Positions 1-9,980 of a DNA stretch of 64,000 nucleotides are shown piece after piece. The notes beneath the pieces are model-generated. The model was not told where the DNA came from and searched no databases. It saw only the letters and a program-made list of their open reading frames with translations. Both the position numbers and the translations under genes were made by a program. The number at the start of each line of letters is the position of its first letter. Positions within the stretch are counted from its first letter, which is position 1. This DNA comes from Drosophila pseudoobscura (taxonomy: Eukaryota > Arthropoda > Insecta > Diptera > Drosophilidae). The stretch covers positions 52,715,869 through 52,779,868 of the forward strand of contig NC_046683.1 of NCBI RefSeq assembly GCF_009870125.1, given 5' to 3'.

Positions 1-230
1 TGCACTGCTCCAGCCGTGCCTAAAAAGAACCAACGTTGATTAATTCGAACGCCCAACTATTGCTTCGGGCGCAAACTTACCCAGTATCCCCCAGGCCGTG
101 CATGAAAATCAACTGCAATGCGGAGCATTTGTTATTAAAATGAGCACTGTATGCATGTGTGTTTGTGTAAAAGAGTACTTGCCGTGGCAGTTTGCTTGGC
201 CGTGGCCTCGACAATGACCGGTGCAGACAT
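1..230 (-). CDS. Apt1: Acyl-protein thioesterase 1, 5' end (partial)
   Basis: First three exons of an acyl-protein thioesterase (serine hydrolase that removes palmitate from cytosolic and membrane proteins). The rest lies beyond the left edge. Exons on the minus strand: 230..183 (48 nt, ATG), 112..81 (32 nt) and 19..1 (partial). They join in frame to give MSAPVIVEATAKQTAT, then LIFMHGLGDTG, then HGWSSA. This is the characteristic N-terminus of the family, with the HGLGDTGHGW oxyanion-loop motif; the catalytic Ser, Asp and His are outside the window. The first intron (182..113) uses a GC donor (GCAAGT) with a normal AG acceptor, and the second exon is only 32 nt. Phases agree across all three exons (0, 0, 2), which supports the model despite the non-canonical donor. 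What I recall of the fly Apt1 N-terminus agrees with it. Confidence 0.88.
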
Positions 231-836
231 GTCTAGTGTTTAGCCTCTTGTGTTTACTATGGTGTTCTCTTCTAAACGCAGTGCCAGGTACGACGGTGCG
301 ATTTTGCGTTGTGTTGCCTCTTGTGCTGCTTCGTCGCCGTGCTGACCCTACAGTTCTGCTCGGCGTTTTTCTGCAATGGGCAACGAACCGCTCTTTTTAG
401 CTACGTGTTTAGAATTTTCTGTCGTTTCCGGGTGCTGGAAGCACGTAAATTTGTTATGTCATGTGGAAGGCAAAGCAAAATTAGTAATATTGATTTTACG
501 ATATCAATGACAACTCGCCGCCGGCTATGTCAGTGTTCCGGTTAGCACGTCAATAGTTTTCAAACAACCAGACACACACTACTGTGATACGAATGTGACA
601 CTTCACCTACCAGGTATTACTTTATCTATTATTTTTAGTTTTTTATTTTTTATAGCCAGCCACCGCTACACGTTTGCTACACATTTCTACACATTTGCTA
701 CATAAAGGGAGGAAAAAGAGGGTATGGACAACAGGCAGAACGGCCCAGAAATTTCAACGCGTGTAAGGTTGTCCATACCCCTTTCTATAGCCCATTCAAA
801 ATTACGACTCATGTTTTCGTTGCATTATGAGCTTCT
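231..836. other. 5' flank of Apt1, no gene seen
   Basis: AT-rich stretch upstream of the Apt1 start codon, expected to hold its 5'UTR and promoter. No TATA box with a correctly spaced initiator was recognised. Short open frames here have no coding character. Confidence 0.5.
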
Positions 837-1003
837 TACCCTCAGAAATACCGAAAATACGTCACTAATTTCAAAATGTACCGTAAATATTCTTCAGTAT
901 ATTTATATGTATTGAAATATTCCTATATTGCTCGTTTTTTATATTCGGTTGAATATTACTAGCTAGCTAGGACCGTCAGCTTTGAAATCAAAATTTTATC
1001 ATA
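837..1003 (-). repeat. Dispersed promoter-like module, copy 1
   Basis: On the minus strand this contains, in order, an ATTTTG/ATAAAATT-like box, CTAGTAATATTCAACCGAA, AAAAAACGAG, ACGGTACATTTTGAAAT and CGGTATTTCTGAGGG. The same blocks in the same order occur at 2896-3098, 28545-28707 and 60577-60956. It points towards Apt1, but no Motif 1 (GGTCACACT) is seen at its downstream end. It may be a decayed copy. Confidence 0.6.
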
Positions 1004-1120
1004 AGAGACGGGCCAATTTTAAGTTCTCATGTTAAGTCCATAGCTCGTCTTAAGAAATACTGAAAAATCTTAGAAAATGTGTGTGAGCTAGACATGGCGG
1101 CAAGAAAATTAGTATGTCCG

Positions 1121-1165
1121 CTAACGTATACGGTCTGACCCTCAGAAATATACCGATTTCAAAGA
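1121..1165 (-). repeat. Dispersed promoter-like module, partial copy
   Basis: Only the Motif 6-type core is present. The minus strand reads CGGTATATTTCTGAGGG, identical over 17 nt to a stretch in the copy near 60.9 kb, followed by TCAGACCGTATA. Confidence 0.55.
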
Positions 1166-1658
1166 TACGCAAAGAGCTGCAGGTATACACTATACTATCG
1201 TTGGCAAAACACTTAACTTCAATACACTATACTATGAATACTTGTTTGGCTTGTCAGCTCACATTAATCGTTTTTCTACTGTTGCGTTGCCACCAGTTCG
1301 ATACCAATTCCATACCAGGAGAGCCATGCCTTTCCAATAAGCTTTTTATTTCTGTCCCAGTCTTCAATTGAAGTGAAGTAGGGACACTATTGATGTTTGT
1401 TCCCGCGTATCGAATTCTTTGAAATCTGAGTTTGAGCCGTGACCCCATGCCGTTTATTGAATTTAGCTCCCTTAATTAAAATTTATCGTACTCAAGAGGA
1501 AAGAGTCAAAATTCAAGTTTGAGCAGCTGGTGTTTTCTATATTATAAAAAGCTTTCCGCTCAATCAAACAATCGCTTAAGAATAATTACTAGTTAGAGTC
1601 GATCCATTCATATGGATATCCATATTAACTTAATAATGTTGAAATTCCATCAAATGCA
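1166..1658. other. 3' flank of PCID2, no gene seen
   Basis: AT-rich sequence downstream of the PCID2 stop codon. A minus-strand AATAAA (TTTATT on plus, about 1451) could serve as its polyadenylation signal. No coding sequence was recognised. Confidence 0.45.
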
Positions 1659-2849
1659 TTACACTGATATCAATGGAGGAAAGGGGTTCTGCTTGGATAC
1701 AACCAGCTTGTTGTGGGCATATGAGATGTAGCCCTTGATCTTACCCTCGTAGATGAGATTGGCAATGATACAGTGCGTCTCGTCGAGGGACACGTCCGTA
1801 ACGCCAACGAACTGCAGCGCCGTCATAAAGTCGCCCAAGTCCAGCTGGTGAGTCTGGCGGATGGCAAACACTTTCTTGAATAGATTACGATAGACGATGA
1901 ACTTGAGCTTCTCGACCAGCAAATAGATGCCGCTTCGGATCAGCACCTTCTCGTTTTCGCGTACAATCTCATCGAACTTGTTGACATTTCCGGCTTTCAG
2001 GGTCTGGGCCAGGTCGTGGAAGAGCAGCAGATCGTGGCGCTGGAGTAGCACCTTGCTGGGCAGGTAGCCAAGCAGCATTTTCACAGGTACCAAGTAGATT
2101 AGTATCAAACGCTTGTTGCTGCCGAAGCGGTCCGGGCAGTGGGTGAAGGCATACGACAAGTCCTCGACGGCCATGCGGTAGTTGGAGTCGAACATGGCTC
2201 GGCGCCCGACGAAGTATTTGTAGGTTATCTGCTCGGGCAGTGGAAAGGTGTCCTTGAAGGCACAGTTGTCGATGGCTCGGATGAGGGGCTTACACAGATG
2301 GAGCTTATTGATGCGGAAATATATTTTGAATAGCTGGTTCACCAGGTTCATCATCCCTAGGCGTTTGGTCTCCTCCTCGGAAGCGCGTCCGTCGGCGGCA
2401 CACACTCGGAAGCAGGCCATCATGCAGTCTGCTGCCTTCTCCAGTATTTGGCCGGGTGTGAAACTGCGCCCATGCTTCTCGCATGCCTGGGCAAGGTAGC
2501 GCAGGTCCAAGCACACGCGGTACATTACCGGGAGGCACCAGTTCTCGTCCTTCATCATCTGCAGCAGCTTCACCACCGCCGAGCAACAGGCCGCCTGTTG
2601 AGTGTAGGCCTCCATGTAGTTGGTCGGGTTCTGCGCCAGATAATAGATCACCTTCAGATGGGCGCCTACCACCTCGTCCAGTGGCGCATCCAAGTAGCGC
2701 TCCACCATCTTCTCCGGCTGGGCAACATGCAGCTTGTCGTTCTGTACGTGAACGTCGCGCAGTGAAAGAAAGTCGCTCAGAGCTTGACCACTGCAGGCTT
2801 CGGCACAGCGCTCAACATTGCTAAGGTAATTTGCAAGCGACCCAAACAT
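1659..2849 (-). CDS. PCID2: PCI domain-containing protein 2
   Basis: Intronless gene for a 396-residue protein, full length for PCID2 (yeast Thp1-like). It is the PCI-domain subunit of the TREX-2 mRNA-export complex that docks transcripts at nuclear pores; fly PCID2 is also reported to shuttle and limit polysome-bound mRNA export. The PCI/winged-helix region occupies roughly the last 200 residues. It includes the block KYFVGRRAMFDSNYRMAVED and the C-terminal block HCIIANLIYEGKIKGYISY, followed by a short tail ending NPFPPLISV. The start is the first ATG, 46 nt downstream of a Motif 1 core-promoter element in coding orientation, so the 5'UTR should be short. The promoter has no TATA box, as usual for a fly housekeeping gene. 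I recognise the family with high confidence. Confidence 0.95.
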   Translation of the reverse strand: MFGSLANYLSNVERCAEACSGQALSDFLSLRDVHVQNDKLHVAQPEKMVERYLDAPLDEVVGAHLKVIYYLAQNPTNYMEAYTQQAACCSAVVKLLQMMKDENWCLPVMYRVCLDLRYLAQACEKHGRSFTPGQILEKAADCMMACFRVCAADGRASEEETKRLGMMNLVNQLFKIYFRINKLHLCKPLIRAIDNCAFKDTFPLPEQITYKYFVGRRAMFDSNYRMAVEDLSYAFTHCPDRFGSNKRLILIYLVPVKMLLGYLPSKVLLQRHDLLLFHDLAQTLKAGNVNKFDEIVRENEKVLIRSGIYLLVEKLKFIVYRNLFKKVFAIRQTHQLDLGDFMTALQFVGVTDVSLDETHCIIANLIYEGKIKGYISYAHNKLVVSKQNPFPPLISV

Positions 2850-2894
2850 ATTTTTTTATTTTGTTTTTATTTTTCGCCGGCAAGAAGATCACTG

Positions 2895-2907
2895 CAGTGT
2901 GACCGCG
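2895..2907 (-). promoter_or_regulatory. Motif 1 core promoter element of PCID2
   Basis: The minus strand reads CGCGGTCACACTG, matching the Drosophila Motif 1 consensus YGGTCACACTR bound by M1BP. It lies about 50 bp upstream of the PCID2 start in coding orientation. Confidence 0.75.
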
Positions 2908-3098
2908 GATTTATCGTTAAAGTACACCGTCCGACCCTCGCAAATATACCGACATATACCATCTCATTTGAAAAATATACCGTAAAGGTACTGATTAATT
3001 CAAGTTCTATTTTACATATTCCTCGTTTTTGATATTCCCTGGAATATTACTAGCTATATGGAACATTTAGCCATGCCCACATAATATTATCCGATTAG
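2896..3098 (-). repeat. Dispersed promoter-like module, copy 2 (PCID2 upstream)
   Basis: Minus-strand order: CTAATCGGATAATATTATG, TAGCTAGTAATATTCCAGG, CAAAAACGAGGAATATG, ACGGTATATTTTTCAAAT, GGTATATTTGCGAGGGTCGG, then CCGCGGTCACACTG. The arrangement matches the module upstream of Duba at 28545-28707 block for block. It combines several Motif 6-type sites (GGTATATTT) with Motif 1. Confidence 0.7.
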
Positions 3099-3345
3099 TG
3101 AATCTATTTTCTAATTGGCTGGTTTATTTTAAACACTTGCTTTAATTGGATTTCTATATAACGTTGAAAATAAAATTTAATAGATAGATGAAATTGACAA
3201 AATATACCATTATAAACTGATCTACCGTAAAAATACAAATAAAAAAAACGACCACTGAAGCCCGCTTTATTTAAACGGCGCGAGGTAAACCACTAATCAG
3301 TATAATGTATAAGTGCCAGTTCATACACAGAACATGTCTCAAACG

Positions 3346-4331
3346 GGATTGTATCCCAGGGTCATCGGCTCTGGCTCTCTAAGCGGCCCAAGGCTTAGCC
3401 TTCACTTTCGCGTATCCTGCGCCGCTCTGGTGATTTTCCCACTTTAAATCAGATGGCGCGTGAGCCCTCTTTTTGAACCGGGCCGCCGCAGTGCCCTTAC
3501 CCAGTTGGGTGTTGTCGGATCAAAACTGCATCCATGATCGCGTGCATCGCGCCAGCAGCTGGTACATTATTCATTTATCTGCAGTTTTGTACGACGTACG
3601 ACGTACATGCTTCGCAGGTGCCTACATTACCGACATCGTCTTCCCTCCTGAACCATGCTGTACCTTATAGGCTTTGACCGGGTAAGCTTTCTTTGTTTCT
3701 CCCCCTAATCACCTTTTCCATTGATTATTTTTTCTTGGTTCTTCTTATATTTTTGTATTTCCTCCAGCTTCCTCTATTGGCCGAGACCCTCTCTGGCCAC
3801 AAACTGCTAAGCCGCGATCCCCTCCCGTTACACTGCCAGGTAGAGTATTATTATGTAACATTTGCTTTATTTAGCTCTTCTCTTCATTTTAGCAGGTTGC
3901 CCCCTCCAGTGGCCAGTAATACCTCTTGCGAGCCCGTGGATACCGATATGCCCATCATGACCGGCCGACATCGCGAACTCCCCGCCGGCTCCTGCGCAAG
4001 GGACAACGATGCCGTGCGCCCCTCGGCTCATGATTCCTGTCGCGGGAGGCTGTGGCCTTAGCGTCTTGCTACTGCCATGGCCCATTCTGATTTTTTCCGC
4101 TGGACTGTGGCAGCCACTGGCTGTCCTGCTGCGGCCATAGCCGTAATACCGCTGCTTTGTCACTGAGTCGAAAATGTGGCGGGTAAGCTTTCCTGCAGCC
4201 CCCCATTCATACCCCACCGAATCAAACGCTGGGCTTTAGCTTCGAGACGCGTAAGTGAATCAGTTTATAATTGTCGATATATTTTAAAATGTATCTTCCT
4301 TCACAGATGACCGCAAACCCGAGTCGTGGGA
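3346..4331 (+). repeat. Long inverted repeat, left arm
   Basis: About 986 bp whose reverse complement recurs at 8511-9513. The outer edge starts GGATTGTATCCCAGGGTCAT. Translated frames inside the arms are identical or differ by one residue, so the arms are nearly identical in their core; the outermost ~100 bp differ a little more. At the inner end the left arm lacks about 20 bp that the right arm has just after a splice acceptor (near 4307). It then runs directly into the 39-bp array. The arm carries plausible introns in plus orientation at 3682..3767, 3840..3892 and 4251..4306. Confidence 0.9.
3682..4331 (+). pseudogene. Truncated copy of an unidentified spliced gene (left arm)
   Basis: Splice-like signals define exons in the plus direction: donor GGTAAGC at 3682 with acceptor CCTCCAG at 3767; donor CAG/GTAGAG at 3840 with acceptor TTTTAG at 3892; donor CGC/GTAAGT at 4251 with acceptor TTCACAG at 4306 (56 bp intron). 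The last exon breaks off into the satellite array, whereas the right-arm copy retains a complete terminal exon. The reading frame of the upstream exons is uncertain because several frames contain stops. I do not recognise the product. Confidence 0.45.
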
Positions 4332-7300
4332 TACCAATAATAATTATTCAATAAAAATCAAGAATAACAATTATAATAATAGTTATACGATAAAAGTCAA
4401 AAATAACAATTATAATAATAGTTATACGATAAAAGTCAAGAATAACAATTATAATAATAGTTAATCAATAAAAATCAAGAATAACAATTATAATAATAAT
4501 TATTCAATAAAAATCAAGAATAACAATTATAATAATAGTTATTAGATAAAAATCAAGAATAACAATTATAATAACAGTTATTCAATAAAAATCAAGAATA
4601 ACAATTATAATAACAGTTATTCAATAAAAATCAAGAATAACAATTATAATAACAGTTATTCAATAAAAATCAAGAATAACAATTATAATAATAGTTATTC
4701 AATAAAAATCAAGAATAACAATTATAATAATAGTTATTGGATAAAAATCAAGAATAACAATTATAATAATAGTTATTCAATAAAAATCAAGAATAACAAT
4801 TATAATAATAGTTATTGGATAAAAATCAAGAATAACAATTATAATAATAGTTATTCAATAAAAATCAAGAATAACAATTATAATAATAGTTATTCAATTA
4901 AAATCAAGAATAACAATTATAATAATAGTTATTGGATAAAAATCAAGAATAACAATTATAATAATAGTTATTGGATAAAAATCAAGAATAACAATTATAA
5001 TAATAGTTATTCAAGAATAACAATTATAATAATAGTTATTCGATAAAAATCAAGAATAACAATTATAATAACAATTATTCAATAAAAATCAAGAATAACA
5101 ATTATCATAATAGTTATTGGATAAAAATCAAGAATAACAATTATAATAATAGTTATTGGATAAAAATCAAGAATAACAATTATAATAATAGTTATTCGAT
5201 AAAAATCAAGAATAACAATTATAATAACAGTTATTGGATAAAAATCAAGAATAACAATTATAATAATAGTTATTCAATAAAAATCAAGAATAACAATTAT
5301 AATAATAGTTATTAGATAAAAATCAAGAATAACAATTATAATAACAATTATTCAATAAAAATCAAGAATAACAATTATAATAATAAGTATAATAATAACA
5401 GTTATTCAATAAAAATCAAGAATAACAATTATAATAATAGTTATTCAATAAAAATCAAGAATAACAATTATAATAATAGTTATTGGATAAAAATCAAGAA
5501 TAACAATTATAATAATAGTTATTCAAGAATAACAATTATAATAATAGTTATTCAATAAAAATCAAGAATAACAATTATAATAACAGTTATTCAATAAAAA
5601 TCAAGAATAACAATTATAATAATAGTTATGGAATAAAAATCAAGAATAACAATTATAATAATAGTTATTCAATAAAAATCAAGAAAAACAATTATAATAA
5701 CAGTTATTGAATAAAAATCAAGAATAACAATTATAATAACAGTTATTCAATAAAAATCAAGAATAACAATTATAATAACAGTTATTCAATAAAAATCAAG
5801 AATAACAATTATAATAATAGTTATGGAATAAAAATCAAGAATAACAATTATAATAATAGTTATTCAATAAAAATCAAGAATAACAATTATAATAATAGTT
5901 ATTCAATAAAAATCAAGAATAACAATTATAATAACAATTATTCGATAAAAATCAAGAATAACAATTATAATAACAATTATTCAATAAAAATCAAGAATAA
6001 CAATTATAATAACAATTATTCAATACAAATCAAGAATAACAATTATAATAACAATTATTCAATACAAATCAAGGATAACTATTCAATAAAAATCAAGAAT
6101 AACAATTATAATAATAGTTATTCAATAAAAATCAAGAATAACAATTATAATAATAGTTATGGAATAAAAATCAAGAATAACAATTATAATAATAGTTATT
6201 CAATAAAAATCAAGAATAACAATTATAATAACAGTTATTCAATAAAAATCAAGAATAACAATTATAATAACAGTTATTCAATAAAAATCAAGAATAACAA
6301 TTATAATAATAGTTATTCAATAAAAATCAAGAATAACAATTATAATAACAGTTATTCAATAAAAATCAAGAATAACAATTATAATAATAGTTATGGAATA
6401 AAAATCAAGAATAACAATTATAATAATAGTTATTCAATAAAAATCAAGAATAACAATTATAATAACAGTTATTGAATAAAAATTAAGAATAACAATTATA
6501 ATAACAGTTATTCAATAAAAATCAAGAATAACAATTATAATAACAGTTATTCAATAAAAATCAAGAATAACAATTATAATAACAGTTATTCAATAAAAAT
6601 CAAGAATAACAATTATAATAACAGTTATTCAATAAAAATCAAGAATAACAATTATAATAACAGTTATTCAATAAAAATCAAGAATAACAATTATAATAAT
6701 AGTTATTCAATAAAAATCAAGAATAACAATTATAATAACAGTTATTCAATAAAAATCAAGAATAACAATTATAATAACAGTTATTCAATAAAAATCAAGA
6801 ATAACAATTATAATAATAGTTATGGAATAAAAATCAAGAATAACAATTATAATAATAGTTATTCAATAAAAATCAAGAATAACAATTATAATAATAGTTA
6901 TGGAATAAAAATCAAGAATAACAATTATAATAACAGTTATGGAATAAAAATCAAGAATAACAATTATAATAATAGTTATTCGATAAAAATCAAGAATAAC
7001 AATTATAATAATAGTTATTGGATAAAAATCAAGAATAAGAATTATAATAATAGTTATGGAATAAAAATCAAGAATAACAATTATAATAACAGTTATGGAA
7101 TAAAAATCAAGAATAACAATTATAATAATAGTTATTCAATAAAAATCAAGAATAACAATTATAATAACAGTTATTCAATAAAAATCAAGAATAACAATTA
7201 TAATAATAGTTATTCAATAAAAATCAAGAATAACAATTATAATAACAGTTATTCAATAAAAATCAAGAATAACAATTATAATAACAGTTATTCAATAAAA

Positions 7301-7910
7301 ATCAAGAATAACAATTATAATAATAGTTATGGAATAAAAATCAAGAATAACAATTATAATAATAGTTATTCAATAAAAATCAAGAATAACAATTATAATA
7401 ATAGTTATTCAATAAAAATCAAGAATAACAATTATAATAATAGTTATTCAATAAAAATCAAGAATAACAATTATAATAACAGTTATTCAATAAAAATCAA
7501 GAATAACAATTATAATAACAGTTATTCAATAAAAATCAAGAATAACAATTATAATAATAGTTATGGAATAAAAATCAAGAATAACAATTATAATAATAGT
7601 TATTCAATAAAAATCAAGAATAACAATTATAATAATAGTTATGGAATAAAAATCAAGAATAACAATTATAATAACAGTTATGGAATAAAAATCAAGAATA
7701 ACAATTATAATAATAGTTATTCGATAAAAATCAAGAATAACAATTATAATAATAGTTATTGGATAAAAATCAAGAATAAGAATTATAATAATAGTTATTC
7801 AATAAACATCAAGAATAACAATTATAATAATAGTTATTCGATAAAAATCAAGAATAACAATTATAATAATAGTTATTGGATAAAAATCAAGAATTACAAT
7901 TATAATTATT
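4332..7910 (+). repeat. 39-bp tandem repeat array (~91 copies)
   Basis: Minisatellite with the 39-nt unit AATAACAATTATAATAATAG followed by TTATTCAATAAAAATCAAG. Units differ mostly at one short spot (TCAATA, TGGATA, GGAATA, TCGATA, TAGATA) and at TAATAG versus TAACAG. Two units carry a ~10 nt deletion (near 5010 and 5523) and there is one disturbed unit near 5390. Spacing is otherwise exact: 34 consecutive periods separate 6563 and 7889. Read on the plus strand a unit is 13 codons, NNNYNNSYSIKIK. Higher-order order is visible, for example alternation of TCA and GGA variants around 6800-7700. Confidence 0.97.
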
Positions 7911-8338
7911 ATCCCGATCTGATGGAGTCCACATCAAGGACCCAGGAGCAAGGATATATTCCCCAGACATATATATCTTGTTTTCTCCCTTATAGCATCC
8001 TTGATCTAATGCAGTCCTTATCAAAGATCAAGGATATTTTCTCCAGAAATATATATCCTGTTTCCTGTGATCGAAAAGATGTCCCTGATTTGATGGAGTC
8101 CTTATCAAGGATCAAGGACATTTTCCGTTATCAAAACTATTTAGTTTTCTCCGCCATTTGTGAACCGATCGGGATAATCAGGATAGTTTCCAGGACCAAG
8201 GATTATTATTTAATAGTTTTATTCAGAAAAACTTAGCTTAGTAAAAAAAAGAAACAAGTGGAAAAGATTTGTATCTACTATCTAAATATAGGTACGCGTA
8301 TACCCTTAAACCTAACAAAAACGAGATCTATCTAGAGT
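7911..8338 (+). other. Array-adjacent segment with a degenerate ~84-bp triplication
   Basis: Between the 39-bp array and the right-arm gene copy. It has three degenerate copies of an ~84 nt unit (starting near 7916, 8004 and 8088) reading DLMES or DLMQS, then SRIKDIF-type sequence. The frame is the same as the 13-codon frame of the array and stays open from 6476 to a TAG at 8234-8236. The first in-frame ATG is at 7922 (104 codons to the stop). There is no recognised domain, and translation is unproven. Confidence 0.4.
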
Positions 8339-8551
8339 CTAGTAGCCCGCGTAGCTCCTCCCTTGATTGCCGTAGTCAAAGTCCTTGTTGTCGATGGCCA
8401 GGTCGAAGGATAACGATGGCTTGTTGGGTTCGAATCTTGCAAAGATGCACACAACGATTCTGTGTGGCTGAGATACTTTGATAGGAGTCTGTACGGCGGG
8501 GGAAATTAGACACGACTCGGTTTGCGGCAAAGCGTATGGTTCATTGGTAAT
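8339..8551 (-). CDS. Terminal exon of unidentified gene (right-arm copy)
   Basis: On the minus strand an acceptor (CATCACAG at 8559..8552) is followed by a 70-codon open exon ending SYAGY and TAG. It contains QPHRIVVCIFARFEPNKPS and FDLAIDNKDFDYGNQ, which read like real coding sequence. The upstream intron 8607..8552 is 56 bp, exactly the length of its left-arm counterpart. Joined in phase 0 to the preceding exon the frame stays open (WALASRR then ITNEPYAL). I do not recognise the family. The outer part of this exon (8510 and below) has no copy in the left arm, so it marks the inner edge of the duplication. Confidence 0.5.
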   Translation of the reverse strand: MTNEPYALPQTESCLISPAVQTPIKVSQPHRIVVCIFARFEPNKPSLSFDLAIDNKDFDYGNQGRSYAGY

Positions 8552-9513
8552 CTGTGATGGAAGATACATTTTAAAATATATCGACAATTATAAACTGATT
8601 CACTTACGCGTCTCGAAGCTAAAGCCCAGCGTTTGATTCGGTGGGGTATGAATGGGGGGCTGCAGGAAAGCTTACCCGCCACATTTTCGACTCAGTGACA
8701 AAGCAGCGGTATTACGGCTATGGCCGCAGCAGGACAGCCAGTGGCTGCCACAGTCCAGCGGAAAAAATCAGAATGGGCCATGGCAGTAGCAAGACGCTAA
8801 GGCCACAGCCTCCCGCGACAGGAATCATGAGCCGAGGGGCGCACGGCATCGTTGTCCCTTGCGCAGGAGCCGGCGGGGAGTTCGCGATGTCGGCCGGTCA
8901 TGATGGGCATATCGGTATCCACGGGCTCGCAAGAGGTATTACTGGCCACTGGAGGGGGCAACCTGCTAAAATGAAGAGAAGAGCTAAATAAAGCAAATGT
9001 TACATAATAATACTCTACCTGGCAGTGTAACGGGAGGGGATCGCGGCTTAGCAGTTTGTGGCCAGAGAGGGTCTCGGCCAATAGAGGAAGCTGGAGGAAA
9101 TACAAAAATATAAGAAGAACCAAGAAAAAATAATCAATGGAAAAGGTGATTAGGGGGAGAAACAAAGAAAGCTTACCCGGTCAAAGCCTATAAGGTACAG
9201 CATGGTTCAGGAGGGAAGACGATGTCGGTAATGTAGGCACCTGCGAAGCATGTACGTCGTACGTCGTACAAAACTGCAGATAAATGAATAATGTACCAGC
9301 TGCTGGCGCGATGCACGCGATCATGGATGCAGTTTTGATCCGACAACACCCAACTGGGTAAGGGCACTGCGGCGACCCGGTTCAAAAAGAGGGCTCACGC
9401 GCCATCTGATTTAAAGTGGGAAAATCACCAGAGCGGCGCAGGATACGGAAAAGTGAAGGCTAAAGCCTTGGTCCTCTTAGAGAGCCAGAGCCGATGACCC
9501 TGGGATACAATCC
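8511..9513 (-). repeat. Long inverted repeat, right arm
   Basis: About 1003 bp, the inverted partner of 3346-4331. The outer end is CCCTGGGATACAATCC. It carries the same splice-like signals, now on the minus strand, so the two gene copies converge on the array. No clear target-site duplication is visible in the flanks (AACGG on the left, AGAAAG on the right), and I recognise no transposase. Confidence 0.9.
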
Positions 9514-9980
9514 AGAAAGTTTGTACACAAGTTTGCGTGATTGATCATAACGGTTGGAAGATAAATCGTATAAACGCGTTAGGGAATTTTCCGAAGACTA
9601 TCAAAAAAAGAGCGGGAACACACGTAGCGGCTATGTTGAAAATTCAAAATTAATTTAAAAAAGTGAAATTCATATAATTTATCTCACTTGGAAGCTCCGT
9701 CACGTCGCCCTTCCCGAGACCACTAAAATCATGACCATGGGCTGTAAGTCTCTTTTAGTTGCCAAAAAAAATTCTAAATTTAAACTAAATACATACATAT
9801 ATGTATATACATATACCCGCAAAAGTTGTCAGAACAGATTTCATTTGTTGCCAAATTTACAAGCCTGTATGTTTGATTCTTTCGATAAATGATAAATTAA
9901 AACTCAAAATCCTTTTCATCATCGGCAAAACGCTTTAATTCCATATCCGACACGAAAGGAGAGATTCACAGAGACCGGCA
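9514..9980. other. 5' flank of aldo-keto reductase gene
   Basis: AT-rich DNA with no recognised gene. An ATGACCATGGGCT/GTAAGT stretch at about 9731 could be a non-coding or alternative first exon with a donor; the evidence is weak. No TATA box or initiator could be assigned. Confidence 0.35.

Noticed and set aside
4332-7910. CRISPR-like array
   Set aside because: Units are contiguous with no unique spacers, and the genome is eukaryotic.
8424-8436. GGGTTCGAATC resembling a tRNA T-loop
   Set aside because: No acceptor stem, D-arm or anticodon arm can be built around it. It lies in the antisense of a coding-like exon.
8641-8991. 116-codon frame present in both inverted arms (also 3867-4217)
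   Set aside because: It runs antisense to the splice-supported direction of the arms and crosses intron-like signals. Its identity in both arms only reflects the duplication.
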